Origin: Diphasiastrum complanatum
Lineage: Eukaryota; Streptophyta; Lycopodiopsida; Lycopodiales; Lycopodiaceae
Length of the DNA stretch: 64,000 nt
Assembly (NCBI GenBank): GCA_029204225.1
Contig: CM055099.1
Span: 55,531,173 to 55,595,172 of the forward strand
Direction: 5' to 3'
Shown: positions 54,664-64,000 of the stretch, in pieces
Layout of the letters: the number at the start of each line of letters is the position of its first letter
Position numbering within the stretch: position 1 is the stretch's first letter
Translations under genes and position numbers: made by a program
The notes under the pieces: generated by a model
Told to the model about the DNA's origin: nothing
Databases searched by the model: none
Seen by the model: only the letters and a program-made list of their open reading frames with translations

Positions 54664-57160
54664 ACTTGCTTATTCTAGATCTACTTCTAGATCTAAAGAA
54701 GCTTTTCAACTTGTGCATTCTGATATTCATTCTTCTAGTACAACTAGCAATGGTGGGGCAAAGATGTATGCAACTTTCATTGATGACTTTAGTAGGTATA
54801 CTTGGATCTATCTTCTTAAAAGTAAGGATGAAGTGTTTGCTGCATTTGTCAAGTTCAAGAATGAAATGGAAAACCAATTCAATACAAAGATCAAATGCTT
54901 AAGATCTGATAATGGAGGGGAATACACCTCAAATAGGTTCAAAGACTTTTGTATAGCACATGGGATTAAGAGGGAGATGTCTAGTCCTAGGACTCCACAA
55001 CAGAATGGAGTGGCCGAGAGGAAGAATAGAACCCTTTGTGAATGTGCCAAGGCAATGAGACTACATGCTAATCTTGCTAAGTCTTTTTGGGGGGAAGCTT
55101 TAGCATGTGCTAACTATCTATGTAATAGATGGACAAGTGCTTCCTTGGATGGTAAAACTCCTCATGAGGTTCTTTATGGTAGAAGGCCGAGTGTCAAGCA
55201 TTGTAGGATCTTTGGATGTACATGTTTTGTCAATATCACACTTGATGATAGAACTAAAGAAGATCCTTCATCAAAGAAGGGTGTGTTTGTTGGCTATAGT
55301 GAAGTAAGCAAGGCTTACAAAGTGTACATTCCTTCTACAAAGAAATTTGTCATAAGTAGGGATGTCATCTTTCATGAAGAGAATGTTTCCAATGTTGTTG
55401 ATGTTGATGTTGATGTGCCTACTAATCATCATGATGTGCAAGATGTCTTGGATGAAGATGGAGATGCCACTCCAAAGCAAACTTCAAGGAAGACTCAAAG
55501 GCAAAGGGCTAAGCCATCAAGGCTAACCTATGATGAAAAAGGAAAGCAAGTGGTGGACAACTCTAACTTTTCTTTTCTTACCTCTTTTGATGAACCAACT
55601 TGTGTAGGTGAAGCAATTCAAAAGAAGGAATGGATCCAAGCCATGGATCATGAGCATCAAGCACTCATCAAAAGCAACACATGGAGGTTGGTAAAGCTTC
55701 CAAAGGACAAGAAGGCAATTGGTTGTAAGTGGATCTTCAAGATCAAGACAAATCAAGATGGATCAATCAACAAGTACAAGGCAAGGTTGGTGGCAAAGGG
55801 GTATGCTCAAGAATATGGTATTGACTATGATGAGACCTTTGCACCCGTGGCAAAGATGGTAACTATTCGAATCCTAATCTCTCTTGCAACTCTTTATGAT
55901 TGGGATATGTGGCAAATGGATGTTACTAATGCCTTCTTGAATGGTGATCTTGAAGAAGATATTTACATGGAGCAACCCGAGGGCTATGTTTCACATGATG
56001 AGCCTAATCATGTGTGCTATCTCCAAAAGAGTTTGTATGGGCTAAAGCAAGCACCAAGGAGTTGGTATGCTAAGCTCAATTCCTTCTTACTTTCTCAAAA
56101 CTTTGTTATGAGTGAGTATGATCATTCTCTCTACTTTAGATTGAATGAAAATGATATCACTTTACTTTTGATCTATGTTGATGACATTATCTTAAGTGGT
56201 GGTAACAATCTAGATATAGATGAAATCAAGATGGCACTCAAAAGAGAGTTTGAAATTCAAGATCTTGGTAAACTTCATTATATCTTAGGAATAGAGATTA
56301 TTAGAACTTCTAAATCTACATTCATATGTCAAGAAAAGTATGTTAACTCTATTCTAAAAAGGTTTCATATGGAAGATTGTAAAGTTGTTTCTACTCCTAT
56401 GGAATCGAATGTAAAGCTAACTACAAGAAGTAATGAAAGATCCTTCAAGGACATTACTCTCTATAGAAAGCTAATAGGATCTCTTATATGGTTAACCATC
56501 ACAAGACCTGATCTAAGCTTTGTGGTTGGTAAACTAAGTCAATTTATGCAAGATCCTAGTGAGGCTCATTGGAAGCTAGGAAAGAGAGTACTTAGATACA
56601 TCTTGGGATCTAGAGATTTTGGCATCTTGTATGGAGGTACTACACCTAACCTTTGTGGATTTTCAGATTCAGATTTTGCAGGTGATCAAATGGATAGGAA
56701 GTCAACAAGTGCCTTTGCAATCTATCTTGGAGATGGAGTGGTCTCATGGCTATCAAAGAAGCAACCAACTATCTCTCTATCTTCCACCGAAGCCGAGTAC
56801 AAGGCATTAACAACATGCACCAAGGAGATTCTTTGGATCAAGAGGATGTTATTGGATCTTCACTTGCTGGAACCAAGGAAGACTCCAATCATACTTTGTG
56901 ATAACCTTTCAGCCCAAAGCTTGGCAAGCAATCCTGTTTTTCATGCAAGGAGCAAGCACATTGAGATTGCTCACCATTTTGTGAGAGATCAAGTCATTGC
57001 CAAAGAGGTGGAGCTTCAACATGTCTCTTCAAAGGAGTGTGTGGCTGATATCTTCACCAAACCATTGGGAAAGGACCTATATTTAATGCATAGATCTAAT
57101 CTTGGAATGTGCTCAAAGACTATGTTGAAACTAGCATCCAATGTTGAAGAGGGAGTGTGA
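54596..57160 (+). CDS. Copia C integrase-RT-RNase H frame
   Basis: An 854-residue frame in which homology starts at about residue 16 (HCALSKSHRLAYSRS). Its nominal ATG is only the first in frame. The integrase core has HSDIHS, FIDDFSRYTWIYLL, RSDNGGEYTS and the Glu in TPQQNGVAERKN. The post-integrase region is VFVGYSEVSKAYKVY. RT has WIFKIKTNQDGSINKYKARL, DETFAPVAKMVTIRI, QMDVTNAFLNGDLEEDI and LIYVDDIILSGGNN near 56,176. RNase H has GFSDSDFAGDQMDRKST, SLSSTEAEYKAL and LCDNLSAQSLASNP. It ends HFVRDQVIAKEVELQ ... VEEGV at the polypurine tract. All catalytic residues are present. It is out of frame with Gag-protease because of the deletion near 54,630. Confidence 0.95.
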   Translation: MFLVSLKVLLQTIVHCALSKSHRLAYSRSTSRSKEAFQLVHSDIHSSSTTSNGGAKMYATFIDDFSRYTWIYLLKSKDEVFAAFVKFKNEMENQFNTKIKCLRSDNGGEYTSNRFKDFCIAHGIKREMSSPRTPQQNGVAERKNRTLCECAKAMRLHANLAKSFWGEALACANYLCNRWTSASLDGKTPHEVLYGRRPSVKHCRIFGCTCFVNITLDDRTKEDPSSKKGVFVGYSEVSKAYKVYIPSTKKFVISRDVIFHEENVSNVVDVDVDVPTNHHDVQDVLDEDGDATPKQTSRKTQRQRAKPSRLTYDEKGKQVVDNSNFSFLTSFDEPTCVGEAIQKKEWIQAMDHEHQALIKSNTWRLVKLPKDKKAIGCKWIFKIKTNQDGSINKYKARLVAKGYAQEYGIDYDETFAPVAKMVTIRILISLATLYDWDMWQMDVTNAFLNGDLEEDIYMEQPEGYVSHDEPNHVCYLQKSLYGLKQAPRSWYAKLNSFLLSQNFVMSEYDHSLYFRLNENDITLLLIYVDDIILSGGNNLDIDEIKMALKREFEIQDLGKLHYILGIEIIRTSKSTFICQEKYVNSILKRFHMEDCKVVSTPMESNVKLTTRSNERSFKDITLYRKLIGSLIWLTITRPDLSFVVGKLSQFMQDPSEAHWKLGKRVLRYILGSRDFGILYGGTTPNLCGFSDSDFAGDQMDRKSTSAFAIYLGDGVVSWLSKKQPTISLSSTEAEYKALTTCTKEILWIKRMLLDLHLLEPRKTPIILCDNLSAQSLASNPVFHARSKHIEIAHHFVRDQVIAKEVELQHVSSKECVADIFTKPLGKDLYLMHRSNLGMCSKTMLKLASNVEEGV
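57147..57155 (+). promoter_or_regulatory. Polypurine tract of copia C
   Basis: AAGAGGGAG directly before the 3' LTR, shared with A and B. The pol stop codon overlaps the LTR start. Confidence 0.85.
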
Positions 57161-57810
57161 AAATTGTCAACATTTCCTAGCTAGTTTGAGGCCTAAATTG
57201 GCTAAAATTGTAAATAGTTTTGGTTCTGGAGTTTCACACGTGTGAACCAGGCCACAATGTTTTTATTTACTGTATTTTTTCAGTATGATGAAGTGTCAAA
57301 CTTCATACCCTTCAAAATGAGATCATTTTGATGTATTTTGGTCATATAAGCCATTTTTAGCTATTTTTCCTATATAGGGAATATCTAGGGTCAAGTACCT
57401 TCTAGAGAGAGGAGAGAGAGTCATCTTCCTCATCCATAAATAGTAGGGAAGTCGTGGAGAACAGGTTGGAGAAACCTTTTGTATGCTTCATTGAGATCAA
57501 TAGATCATTGTCATTGTTTCTTCCTCCATTGAGAGCATTGTTGTGTGTATTGTCTTCAAGCTATTGTGTATGATCTTAGGTGCTTTCCAAAAGTGATAGG
57601 CTGATGTATTATGGACTGTATAATGCTATTTTGGGCCGCACTTGATGTTTATGGAAGTTTCCATTTGTGATAAATGCTTTTTGATCAAGTTCTTTGCATT
57701 CTAGGTAGCATAGAATGTGTTGCCAATTCCTAGCTTATGTAGTTTGGAGTGCAAGCATTCAAGCCAATGATCTTGGAGTTTAGATCCACTTAGGATCTGT
57801 ATTTCTCACA
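57156..57810 (+). repeat. 3' LTR of copia C
   Basis: 655 bp, with about four single-base differences from the 5' LTR, the last in the terminal TTTCTCACA. TCTTA follows. Confidence 0.96.
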
Positions 57811-57815
57811 TCTTA

Positions 57816-58106
57816 TTCAAAGGTGAAGACTTCCTAGACGATGATGTCTTACTAGAATTCTGACTTGAAGAAACATCCTCAACTTTTTCTTTGTTTCGTC
57901 ATCGATCCTGTGATCCTATCTTCCTTCAATATAACTGCTTTGGCCGGTTTTATTGTTGGTTCATCAAAAACATTACGCACTCCACATCTGGTTGGATCCA
58001 TATGATTTCGAATTTGCTCATCCGTAAGTTCAGCATTGCCATCATATGTCAAGGCATGACTCACAAGTATGAGATCATCCTCAATCGAATCTGGTATAGG
58101 TTCCAT
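57816..58106 (-). pseudogene. Gypsy G, linker between protease and RT
   Basis: Minus-strand acidic frame (SIEDDLILVSHALTYDGN, LTDEQIRNHMDPTRCG) between the protease and the RT start. It continues, after a break, toward the C insertion point. It resembles the poorly conserved linker found before RT in plant gypsy pol. I can assign no catalytic role. Confidence 0.5.
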
Positions 58107-58376
58107 TGATATCTAGGCTACATTCAACACATTCAGTGAAAACGTGATTGGTGTATCCAAAGTTCAATCTAATAAGAAAATCACGCTTAAATCTGATTGA
58201 TTATCTTGTTGACACATGTATCTTGTTGTACAATCAATCGTTGCAAGAGCTTCATTTCAAATAATAGTATTCATTTGAGAATCGTAATGAACTCCCAAAT
58301 TTTTCTCTGGTCGATCACAAGTATGATCCGTTGTTGATGAATCGTCATCTTATTTTTGAACCACTGGTTTGATAGT

Positions 58377-58740
58377 CTAAGTTGTAGGATGCACTTTAAC
58401 TACACGTTCACGATTTTCAAAAGTGATTTTTCCGGTACCCCAGTTATGGATTATTTGTGCAAATCGTAACCATGGACGTCCCAATAAAACTCGATAGACA
58501 TTTGGCTCTTCTGGTAAGTCCATCACTGCAAAAGTAATGACAAACTGTACTCCCGCAATTCTGACAAGTATATCTTCAACCATTTCTCGCAGACGAAATA
58601 TCGTTTGATCAACTAGCTTAATAGCAAAAGTAGTAGGCTTGATCTTTGTAAGGCCTCATTTTGCACATAGCTTTGTAGAAATCAGGTTAACTCCTAAACC
58701 GCCATCTATCACGGTTGCTTCTTTAGAAAATTGTCTATGC
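58377..58740 (-). pseudogene. Gypsy G protease
   Basis: The minus strand reads KEATVIDGGLGVNLIST, the aspartic protease active-site region, with Asp-Gly-Gly where retroviral-type proteases have Asp-Thr/Ser-Gly. A stop lies a few residues later, near 58,657. The frame reopens with LREMVEDILVRIAGVQFV and the flap/C-terminal hallmark VLLGRPWL near 58,490. DGG variants are common in some plant gypsy lineages, so this need not be a mutation. The stop does break it. Confidence 0.65.
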
Positions 58741-60701
58741 TGTATCGGCAGAGTGATATTCTTTTGTTCACTTTTCCAAGCGACTCCAACATGGAGTACT
58801 TCATTAGATTTGAAGAATCTAGCACAAAATGTGGCTCCTGATGGACTTCTGGTTCTTCTTGAGCTAACTTTTGCACTAAGACTTCTTTTGCTTTTGGCAC
58901 CAACTTTAAGAACTCTCCCAATGAAATATTGATCTTGCTAGACAAAATGTTCATGAGCAGTTCTGTTTGTGGTGCTTCTGGTTCAGTCATCTTGAAGGGT
59001 TCTTCATGATGATGTAACTGATCATTCATATCCATATGTAAATTTCTTGGAGACTGCAATGGTGAAGAATGAATTTCTGTTGTTGCTTTAGCAACTTCAA
59101 GCTCCTCTTCTTCTTGCAAATGTTTGATCCATTGTCTCATATTTTGATATCTTCATTTTATGCGGACAGACTCCCGATGTTGTTGGTGTATCACTCAATG
59201 GTATAGAATCAGCAAGTACTAGATCCACTACTGGCTCTTTCTGCTTCTGTGCTCTGGTTACCACCATCAAGGGTGTACTTGATTTAATCTGAGCTACTGG
59301 TCTTTGCTTGATTGTTATCAAATTTACAGGAGCTGTAGATGGTGGTGCTTTCAGTCTTGTTGGACTATCTTTATAGAAATGCCCATAACCACAGTCACGA
59401 AAGAATGGTACAAATTTCTCTTTATTTGGACATTCTGCAACTCTGTGATTTTCTCCACATGCAAAGCATCCAAGTGGTGCTCTTGTTCTAGAGGCTTGTT
59501 GTTGAGCGGCAGTATAAATAGCATACTGTTTCGAAGATCCACCTGAAGATCCACCTTCTTGATTATTACCATAGTCCCATTGCTCAACACTTATGTATGG
59601 TTCTGGTTCCATCAAATTGGAAAGCGGAGCAGAGTGCTTTGGTGGGGCATGTAAAGCTAAACGTTCTGGGTATCCAAGAGCAGATTGTCGAGGCCTAGCT
59701 ACTGGATTTCCTCCATACTGTGGTTCTCGATATCCCATTTGGGCATACTGTTGCTAAATTATCCGAGGATTGAAGTTACAAAAAGCAGTCTCATAGTCAA
59801 GTGAATTACACAGATGGCAAACACTGATTTCCATTCATTTTTTCAATTGAGGACACTCGTTCACTGTGTGATTTCCTATACAAATAGAACACCAGACATT
59901 TTTCCTAGTAGAAAAAGCCTTTGCAAACTTCTCAAGTTCCTTGTTCGCTTGTTCGTGGAAATATTCCAATGCTTTGATCTTCTCATCAAATTGCAACTGC
60001 AACTTTTCCATATGTTTTTGCTGGTTCTTCCCAAGTTTCTCGAACTCATTGAGCATCATTTATGCAGTAGCATTGGCATTTGTTGATGCAATAGTGGTGG
60101 ATGTCATAGTAGTCTGCCCTATTGTATAAGACAACATACCGATATTTGGCTCATCTTCTGAATCTTCATCCTCCTCCCAAATTGCATCATCCATAGCATT
60201 TTGCAAGAGTGCATACTCATTATGGCGTTTCAGCTCATGTCTGATCCGTTTAGGTAGACCTGACAAAAACCACATAATCATAGCATTTTCGTTAATCAGC
60301 TCAGGTTCGCACTCAGATCTGAGACGTTTCACCCATTCAACGTAATCTTAAACCATTTCCCTCTTTCTCATTTTGATTTTACTTAAAAGTAGGAAAGAGT
60401 CTTCCATAAACTTCCACAGTTTGAATCGTGTGATAAGGGCTTGTTTAACAATCTCCCAATCTGTACGCTTAGTTTCATCTTGATTATAGTACCAATCTTG
60501 TGCTGTGCCTGTTAAGGCCATAGGAAATAGCTTAAGTTTGTCTTGAGGATAAATCTCACTATAGACTTCACAAGATTCAGCATAGATATGAAGAAATCTA
60601 ACTGGATTTGTTAATCCATTATATTTGGATATATCCAAACGTGGTGCTCTTCTAACAATGATTGGATTGACTTCTTGTGAGCACCTCCAGGGGCAGCCAT
60701 C
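58709..60701 (-). pseudogene. Gypsy G Gag and nucleocapsid
   Basis: The minus-strand ATG at 60,701 (MAAPGGAHKKS) is followed within 20 codons by a frameshift. Gag resumes with NGLTNPVRFLHIYAESCEVY and LFPMALTGTAQDWYYNQ (the A..W pattern of retrotransposon Gag). A stop or frame change at about 60,350 is followed by NENAMIMWFLSGLPKRIRHE. A coiled coil and a first knuckle-like CSICIGNHTVNEC are near 59,870, and a second CFACGENHRVAEC near 59,460. A 143-residue acidic/helical linker (59,140-58,709) leads into protease. Gag would form the particle and bind RNA. At least three breaks are visible. Confidence 0.75.
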
Positions 60702-61300
60702 TCAGATCAAGTAGACAATGAGATTGGATCTAGATTTTTCAATCAAAAAACTATCTCAGATCAAATCTGCTAGATCTATTCCTCTTTCCAAAAAATCTGA
60801 TTCTATATCATGAAAAAGATTTTTAATTCGATCAATCGATACTTCTCAAAAATGATAAATATCTCAGAATCCAAATCAGAATATATCAGATTTGATCCAA
60901 ATTTTGACAAAGACTTGATCTGAAAAATCAAAAACTAAAAATAGGACTGGCGAAGGTTCACTAGGCGAAGATTGGCTCGGCGAATATTCAACAATGCTAT
61001 TTTGGAAAAAAAAACTCTCTGAACACCTTTTCTGACAATTTCTTGGAAAATAACCTTCGCCGACCTCTCAAATGAAAGATCTGACACAGATAAAGCTATA
61101 AAAAATGGGACGAAGGTTTCTGACACGAGAAAATACAGTTTCTGTAGTTTGGCGAGGGTAAAAATCAAGATTTTTTGTAATCTGATCAAGAAGAATCTTT
61201 GTCAAACTCAGAAATAATATTTTAATATAAATAGATTTCTCTGAAAACTCAGCGAAGGTTTTGGCGACAGTAGGATACAGAGGCCAAGGTCCTCCTCTCT
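60702..61300. other. Gypsy leader/LTR boundary region
   Basis: AT-rich near 60,700-60,930, consistent with G's leader on the minus strand. From 60,950 the word GCGAAGGTT and variants recur on both strands (60,951, 60,963, 60,976, 61,043, 61,108, 61,250). It probably holds the U3 of the plus-strand LTR promoter at 61,302. I cannot place the exact edge. Confidence 0.35.
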
Positions 61301-61301
61301 A

Positions 61302-61720
61302 CTATAAAAAGGGACCAACTCGAGTTGCTCTTCATGTTCATTTCCTTCTCTTCGGAAATGGATTGATGAATGTCCTTGCTCTTCTTCTTTCCTTTTCCAT
61401 CTCTCATGCTTTCTTTGGTTTTTGCTAATTGTTGGATCTGAATGTTAACAGGATTGTATGTTATTATACTTTTTATGAGAGAGAAAAAGTAAGCTATCTT
61501 TGTTGTGGATGCGCAATGTTAATGGATTGTAGTGTTAATGGATGTTAGTGTTAGATTTGGATCTCCAATCATGTTGAAATCTGAACTAGACTATCGTTCT
61601 TATGTGAACGAACCTACGCATGACAGCTAACTTCGTCTCTTTGATGCTAAATTGACTAGATCTTGGATTCATGTTAGACAAGAAAAGAAACCCACTATAG
61701 TTTTGGCACCGTTGCCGGGA
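61302..61720 (+). promoter_or_regulatory. Plus-strand gypsy LTR promoter and primer binding site
   Basis: A TATA box (CTATAAAAAGG) lies at 61,302-61,311. About 400 bp later, TGGCACCGTTGCCGGGA at 61,704-61,720 closely matches the TGGCGCCGTTGCCGGGGA primer site (tRNA-Asp type) of plant Athila/Tat gypsy elements. It is oriented opposite to gypsy G's gag, so it belongs to another element or to an inverted fragment. Confidence 0.6.
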
Positions 61721-62491
61721 AGCTACGCCAATTTTTCAGTTTGCAGCATGATTGTTGGATGGTTAGCTTGTATTAGACATCTTGTTGTGGCATGAATAGT
61801 GATAGATCTGCATTTAGGGTTAATTTGGAATTGATTTTGCTTGATTTGAGTGGATTTGCTTGTTTGAAATCTAATTTGATTTTTAAACAGGGAAAACTAT
61901 TCAGATCACCAATCTTAAGATCCATTTGGATCTAAGATATCAGGAAAAATCCTTCTCGGAGTTGCAGACACCTTTGATTTTGTTCAGAGAACCTTCAGTT
62001 TGAGGGCGAAGATTAATTCCTAGCAGATTTCCAGAAACATAAAAAAAACCGTCAAAAAGCACCAAAAAATCACCAAAACCATAAAAATACAGAAAAAAAA
62101 CTTTGCTCGATTCACTGTGCTTAGGTATGATTCAGATCTATCTATTGTCAGGTCGGCGACGTATAATACCATAAAAAGAAGGGTTTTTAGAAGATCTGTT
62201 GTCATACTGCCATACTTTTGCCAAAAAGTCACTTTTTTATAAAAATACTAGTATTACTCTTAATCTCCATTTATACCTCCCTATTAATTCAAATTTAAAA
62301 AAGTGTGGGAACCATCAAAATTGGAGGGAAACCCAACTTTATTCACTAACTTGACATTTAGGCCCTGCAACATTAAAAGTCCCGCAAAAAAGGCCTAAAG
62401 TCCTTTTATTGACTTTTAACTAATCAAATAATCATGTGACCATCGGGTTGGACTTACACACACAGGGTGCCAAATCTCTCTTTCTTATTAA
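61721..62491. other. Leader-like stretch, no gene
   Basis: AT-rich sequence after the gypsy primer site, without an open frame. It probably holds the leader of the plus-strand gypsy, cut off at the CACTA remnant. Confidence 0.35.
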
Positions 62492-63250
62492 CTAGGGTTT
62501 GGGTTGCCTTGGGATCCACAAACCCTCCAACACGCTCGCATCTGACCAACCGTACTTAGTTTGCAAGTTTAAAAGTAACAAACAAGCTCGCAACTTTGAC
62601 ATTTGTGCACCCTCATACAAAGGAGTGAATGCCAAGCCACACATCATCTCTTCTTCCCTTTTCAATGTAGCCTCGGGTGGATTTGTGAAGAATGCATTCA
62701 TCATGTCATCCATGTCCCCCTCGTAATCATGAGATATGAATGGCACATCCTCGTGTGCTGTTCTCCTAGGGACATATCTTCGTACAAGTCCATGGGTGGT
62801 GTATGCGAGGAAAGTGGCATGGTGGCTCTCACGCGCTTGCACGTCTGAATCTTGCGGATTGCATGGCAACATCTGGTTGAATTCTTTGATGGTCATGTGA
62901 GTGTAAGTCATCATCCTACGCAATACAAGTGCAACAACAATCAAGAATAACAAAATATTCCTCCAATCAAAAAGGGTTTAGGGTTCATGAAAAAGGAGCG
63001 TTCAATGATGTATATAAATCAAAAAATACAAATAGGTTTGCAAAGTAGAACTCACCGAAGAACCAACGCACAAATAATGACTCCCTCTCAATTTGACCAT
63101 ACATGCGAACGTGTGATATAATTACGTCGCTCTCATTGCAGTGCATTTTTACATCGTGCACATGGGCATCGTATTCTCTAGTGTAACCAGGCCTCTGATC
63201 CTATATGTGATGGTCTTGCCTCATCATCTGAGGATGAGGAATGTGAACTT
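62492..63250 (-). pseudogene. CACTA (EnSpm) TNP2 transposase, N-terminal remnant
   Basis: Minus strand. Near 63,200-63,050, HVHDVKMHCNESDVIISHV and MYGQIERESLFVRW recall the transposase-associated zinc domain of CACTA proteins, with several cysteines lost. The frame 62,953-62,492 then gives an acidic stretch (HDYEGDMDDMMNAFF), FTPLYEGAQMSKLRACLLLL and LQTKYGWSDASV, the conserved block just before the TNP2 catalytic domain. The catalytic domain itself is missing. Together with the C-terminal remnant at 25.7-27.1 kb it shows at least two CACTA insertions. Confidence 0.7.
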
Positions 63251-64000
63251 GCCATTTGCATTGATGCACCTTCACAATTGACAATGGATGGAATACAAAA
63301 TTAGAAATGATCAGCAATACATAAAACAAACTAGATAAATGCATTGAGATGAACAAAAGACATGTATGTAATAATTAAATTTGAGTCTATTGCAACTGGT
63401 CTCTTGAAATTAGCAATACAATTGCAAGATCGGATTACGCCTAGATATGTGAAGCATTCCTACGTGCATCATTACATGGCTAGCCTCGCTCTTTAGCTCT
63501 CGCCAGTTTCTTTACTATACTATATTGTCGACTTTCCCAATTTTTGGAAAGTTCCCAATATATACTATTTTATAAAAATTAATAAATCATTTCAAAAGTG
63601 ATTATTGTTATAATAGTCACTTGCTAAAAGCCATTAATAAATGTTAGGTCTTGTATAGTGAATTGATACTCGGGTTATACCCCACTCCAAGGCTCAAAGG
63701 GACCGGACGGTCCTCAACTGTGGCCAGTTTTTACAAAGGAACATATCCGGCGGTTCTACACATAAGTCGGTATAGGGTAAAAAGTGCACCCGCTGATCAA
63801 GGTCTTAATTAGAACCAGGTTAATAAGCGGGTTGAGAACCGAAAATAAAAAATCGTTACCTGGCCAACACTGGTCGCCCAAGAATAGTGGTTGGATGTCA
63901 AATACGTCGATGTGTGGACACTTATGACATCCTTTAACCAGATGATCAATGCAATTTAGTATATATTCTTTGACAAGGCTTGGGAGGAGAAGTCGCCAAT
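63251..64000. other. Window end, no supported gene
   Basis: AT-rich to about 63,640, then more GC-rich sequence (GGGACCGGACGGTCC near 63,699). I see no frame or repeat I can support. Confidence 0.4.

Larger units (their letters stand above)
51388..57810 (+). mobile_element. Copia element C, full-length and nearly autonomous
   Basis: A 6,423-bp element: two 655-bp LTRs, TCTTA duplication, PBS, 1.16-kb leader, Gag-protease frame, integrase-RT-RNase H frame and polypurine tract. I count about four differences between the LTRs (0.6%), so insertion was recent. Only one small deletion, in the integrase zinc-binding region, breaks the reading. It is the probable helper type for element A. Confidence 0.97.

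Noticed and set aside
58640-58740. DGG in the gypsy G protease as an inactivating mutation
   Set aside because: From memory, Asp-Gly-Gly is found in several plant gypsy lineages, so it is probably normal for the family.

Overview
This window is nuclear DNA from a large, repeat-rich land-plant genome. The evidence is Ty1/copia and Ty3/gypsy elements primed by initiator tRNA-Met type sites, CACTA transposase remnants of plant type, GT-AG introns of about 80-120 bp, and almost no single-copy coding sequence. The style (long copia leaders, an unfamiliar intron-bearing transposase-like gene) would suit a fern, lycophyte or gymnosperm, but that placement is inference. No tRNA, rRNA or CRISPR was seen.

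Layout. 0.6-2.9 kb: broken minus-strand copia with 3' LTR edge. 2.9-3.8 kb: copia protease end fused to unknown sequence. 3.8-5.7 kb: non-coding, with repeated 21-bp near-palindromes. 5.7-7.1 kb: minus-strand copia gag/LTR remnant carrying a 363-bp MITE. 7.1-13.66 kb and 25.26-25.53 kb: an unusual mobile-element-like region, here called E. It has an H3-like gene, a divergent promoter region, an unknown plus-strand gene and a convergent minus-strand transposase-like gene. Copia B (13,658-25,263; target duplication ATACG) sits inside that minus-strand gene, and copia A (17,610-23,181; target duplication GGGTG) sits inside B. 25.7-27.1 kb: CACTA TNP2 C-terminal remnant. 29.05-31.63 kb: minus-strand copia F, a B relative with internal deletions. 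31.7-34.93 kb: two more copies of the E plus-strand gene. 34.9-35.2 kb: LTR with primer site. 36.35-36.5 kb: CT and poly-G tracts. 39.65-41.63 kb: four tandem 494-bp copies of a dead gene segment. 42.2-46 kb: copia H. 47.95-50.5 kb: second copy of the E minus-strand gene. 50.95-60.7 kb: minus-strand gypsy G split by nearly intact copia C (51,388-57,810; target duplication TCTTA). 61.3-61.7 kb: gypsy-type promoter and primer site. 62.5-63.3 kb: CACTA TNP2 N-terminal remnant.

How the parts relate. C encodes Gag, protease, integrase, RT and RNase H. A shares C's LTR ends, primer site, leader and Gag almost exactly, but its whole pol is replaced by about 760 in-frame residues of unfamiliar sequence. 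Its two LTRs read as identical. A therefore looks like a recently moved, non-autonomous partner of a C-like helper. B, from a different copia family, carries related unfamiliar sequence in place of its RT domain while keeping Gag, protease, integrase and the RNase H end. Gag-encoding copia elements that repeatedly acquire one shared extra domain are the strongest candidate here for an undescribed system. The E element, with its H3-like gene, is the second.
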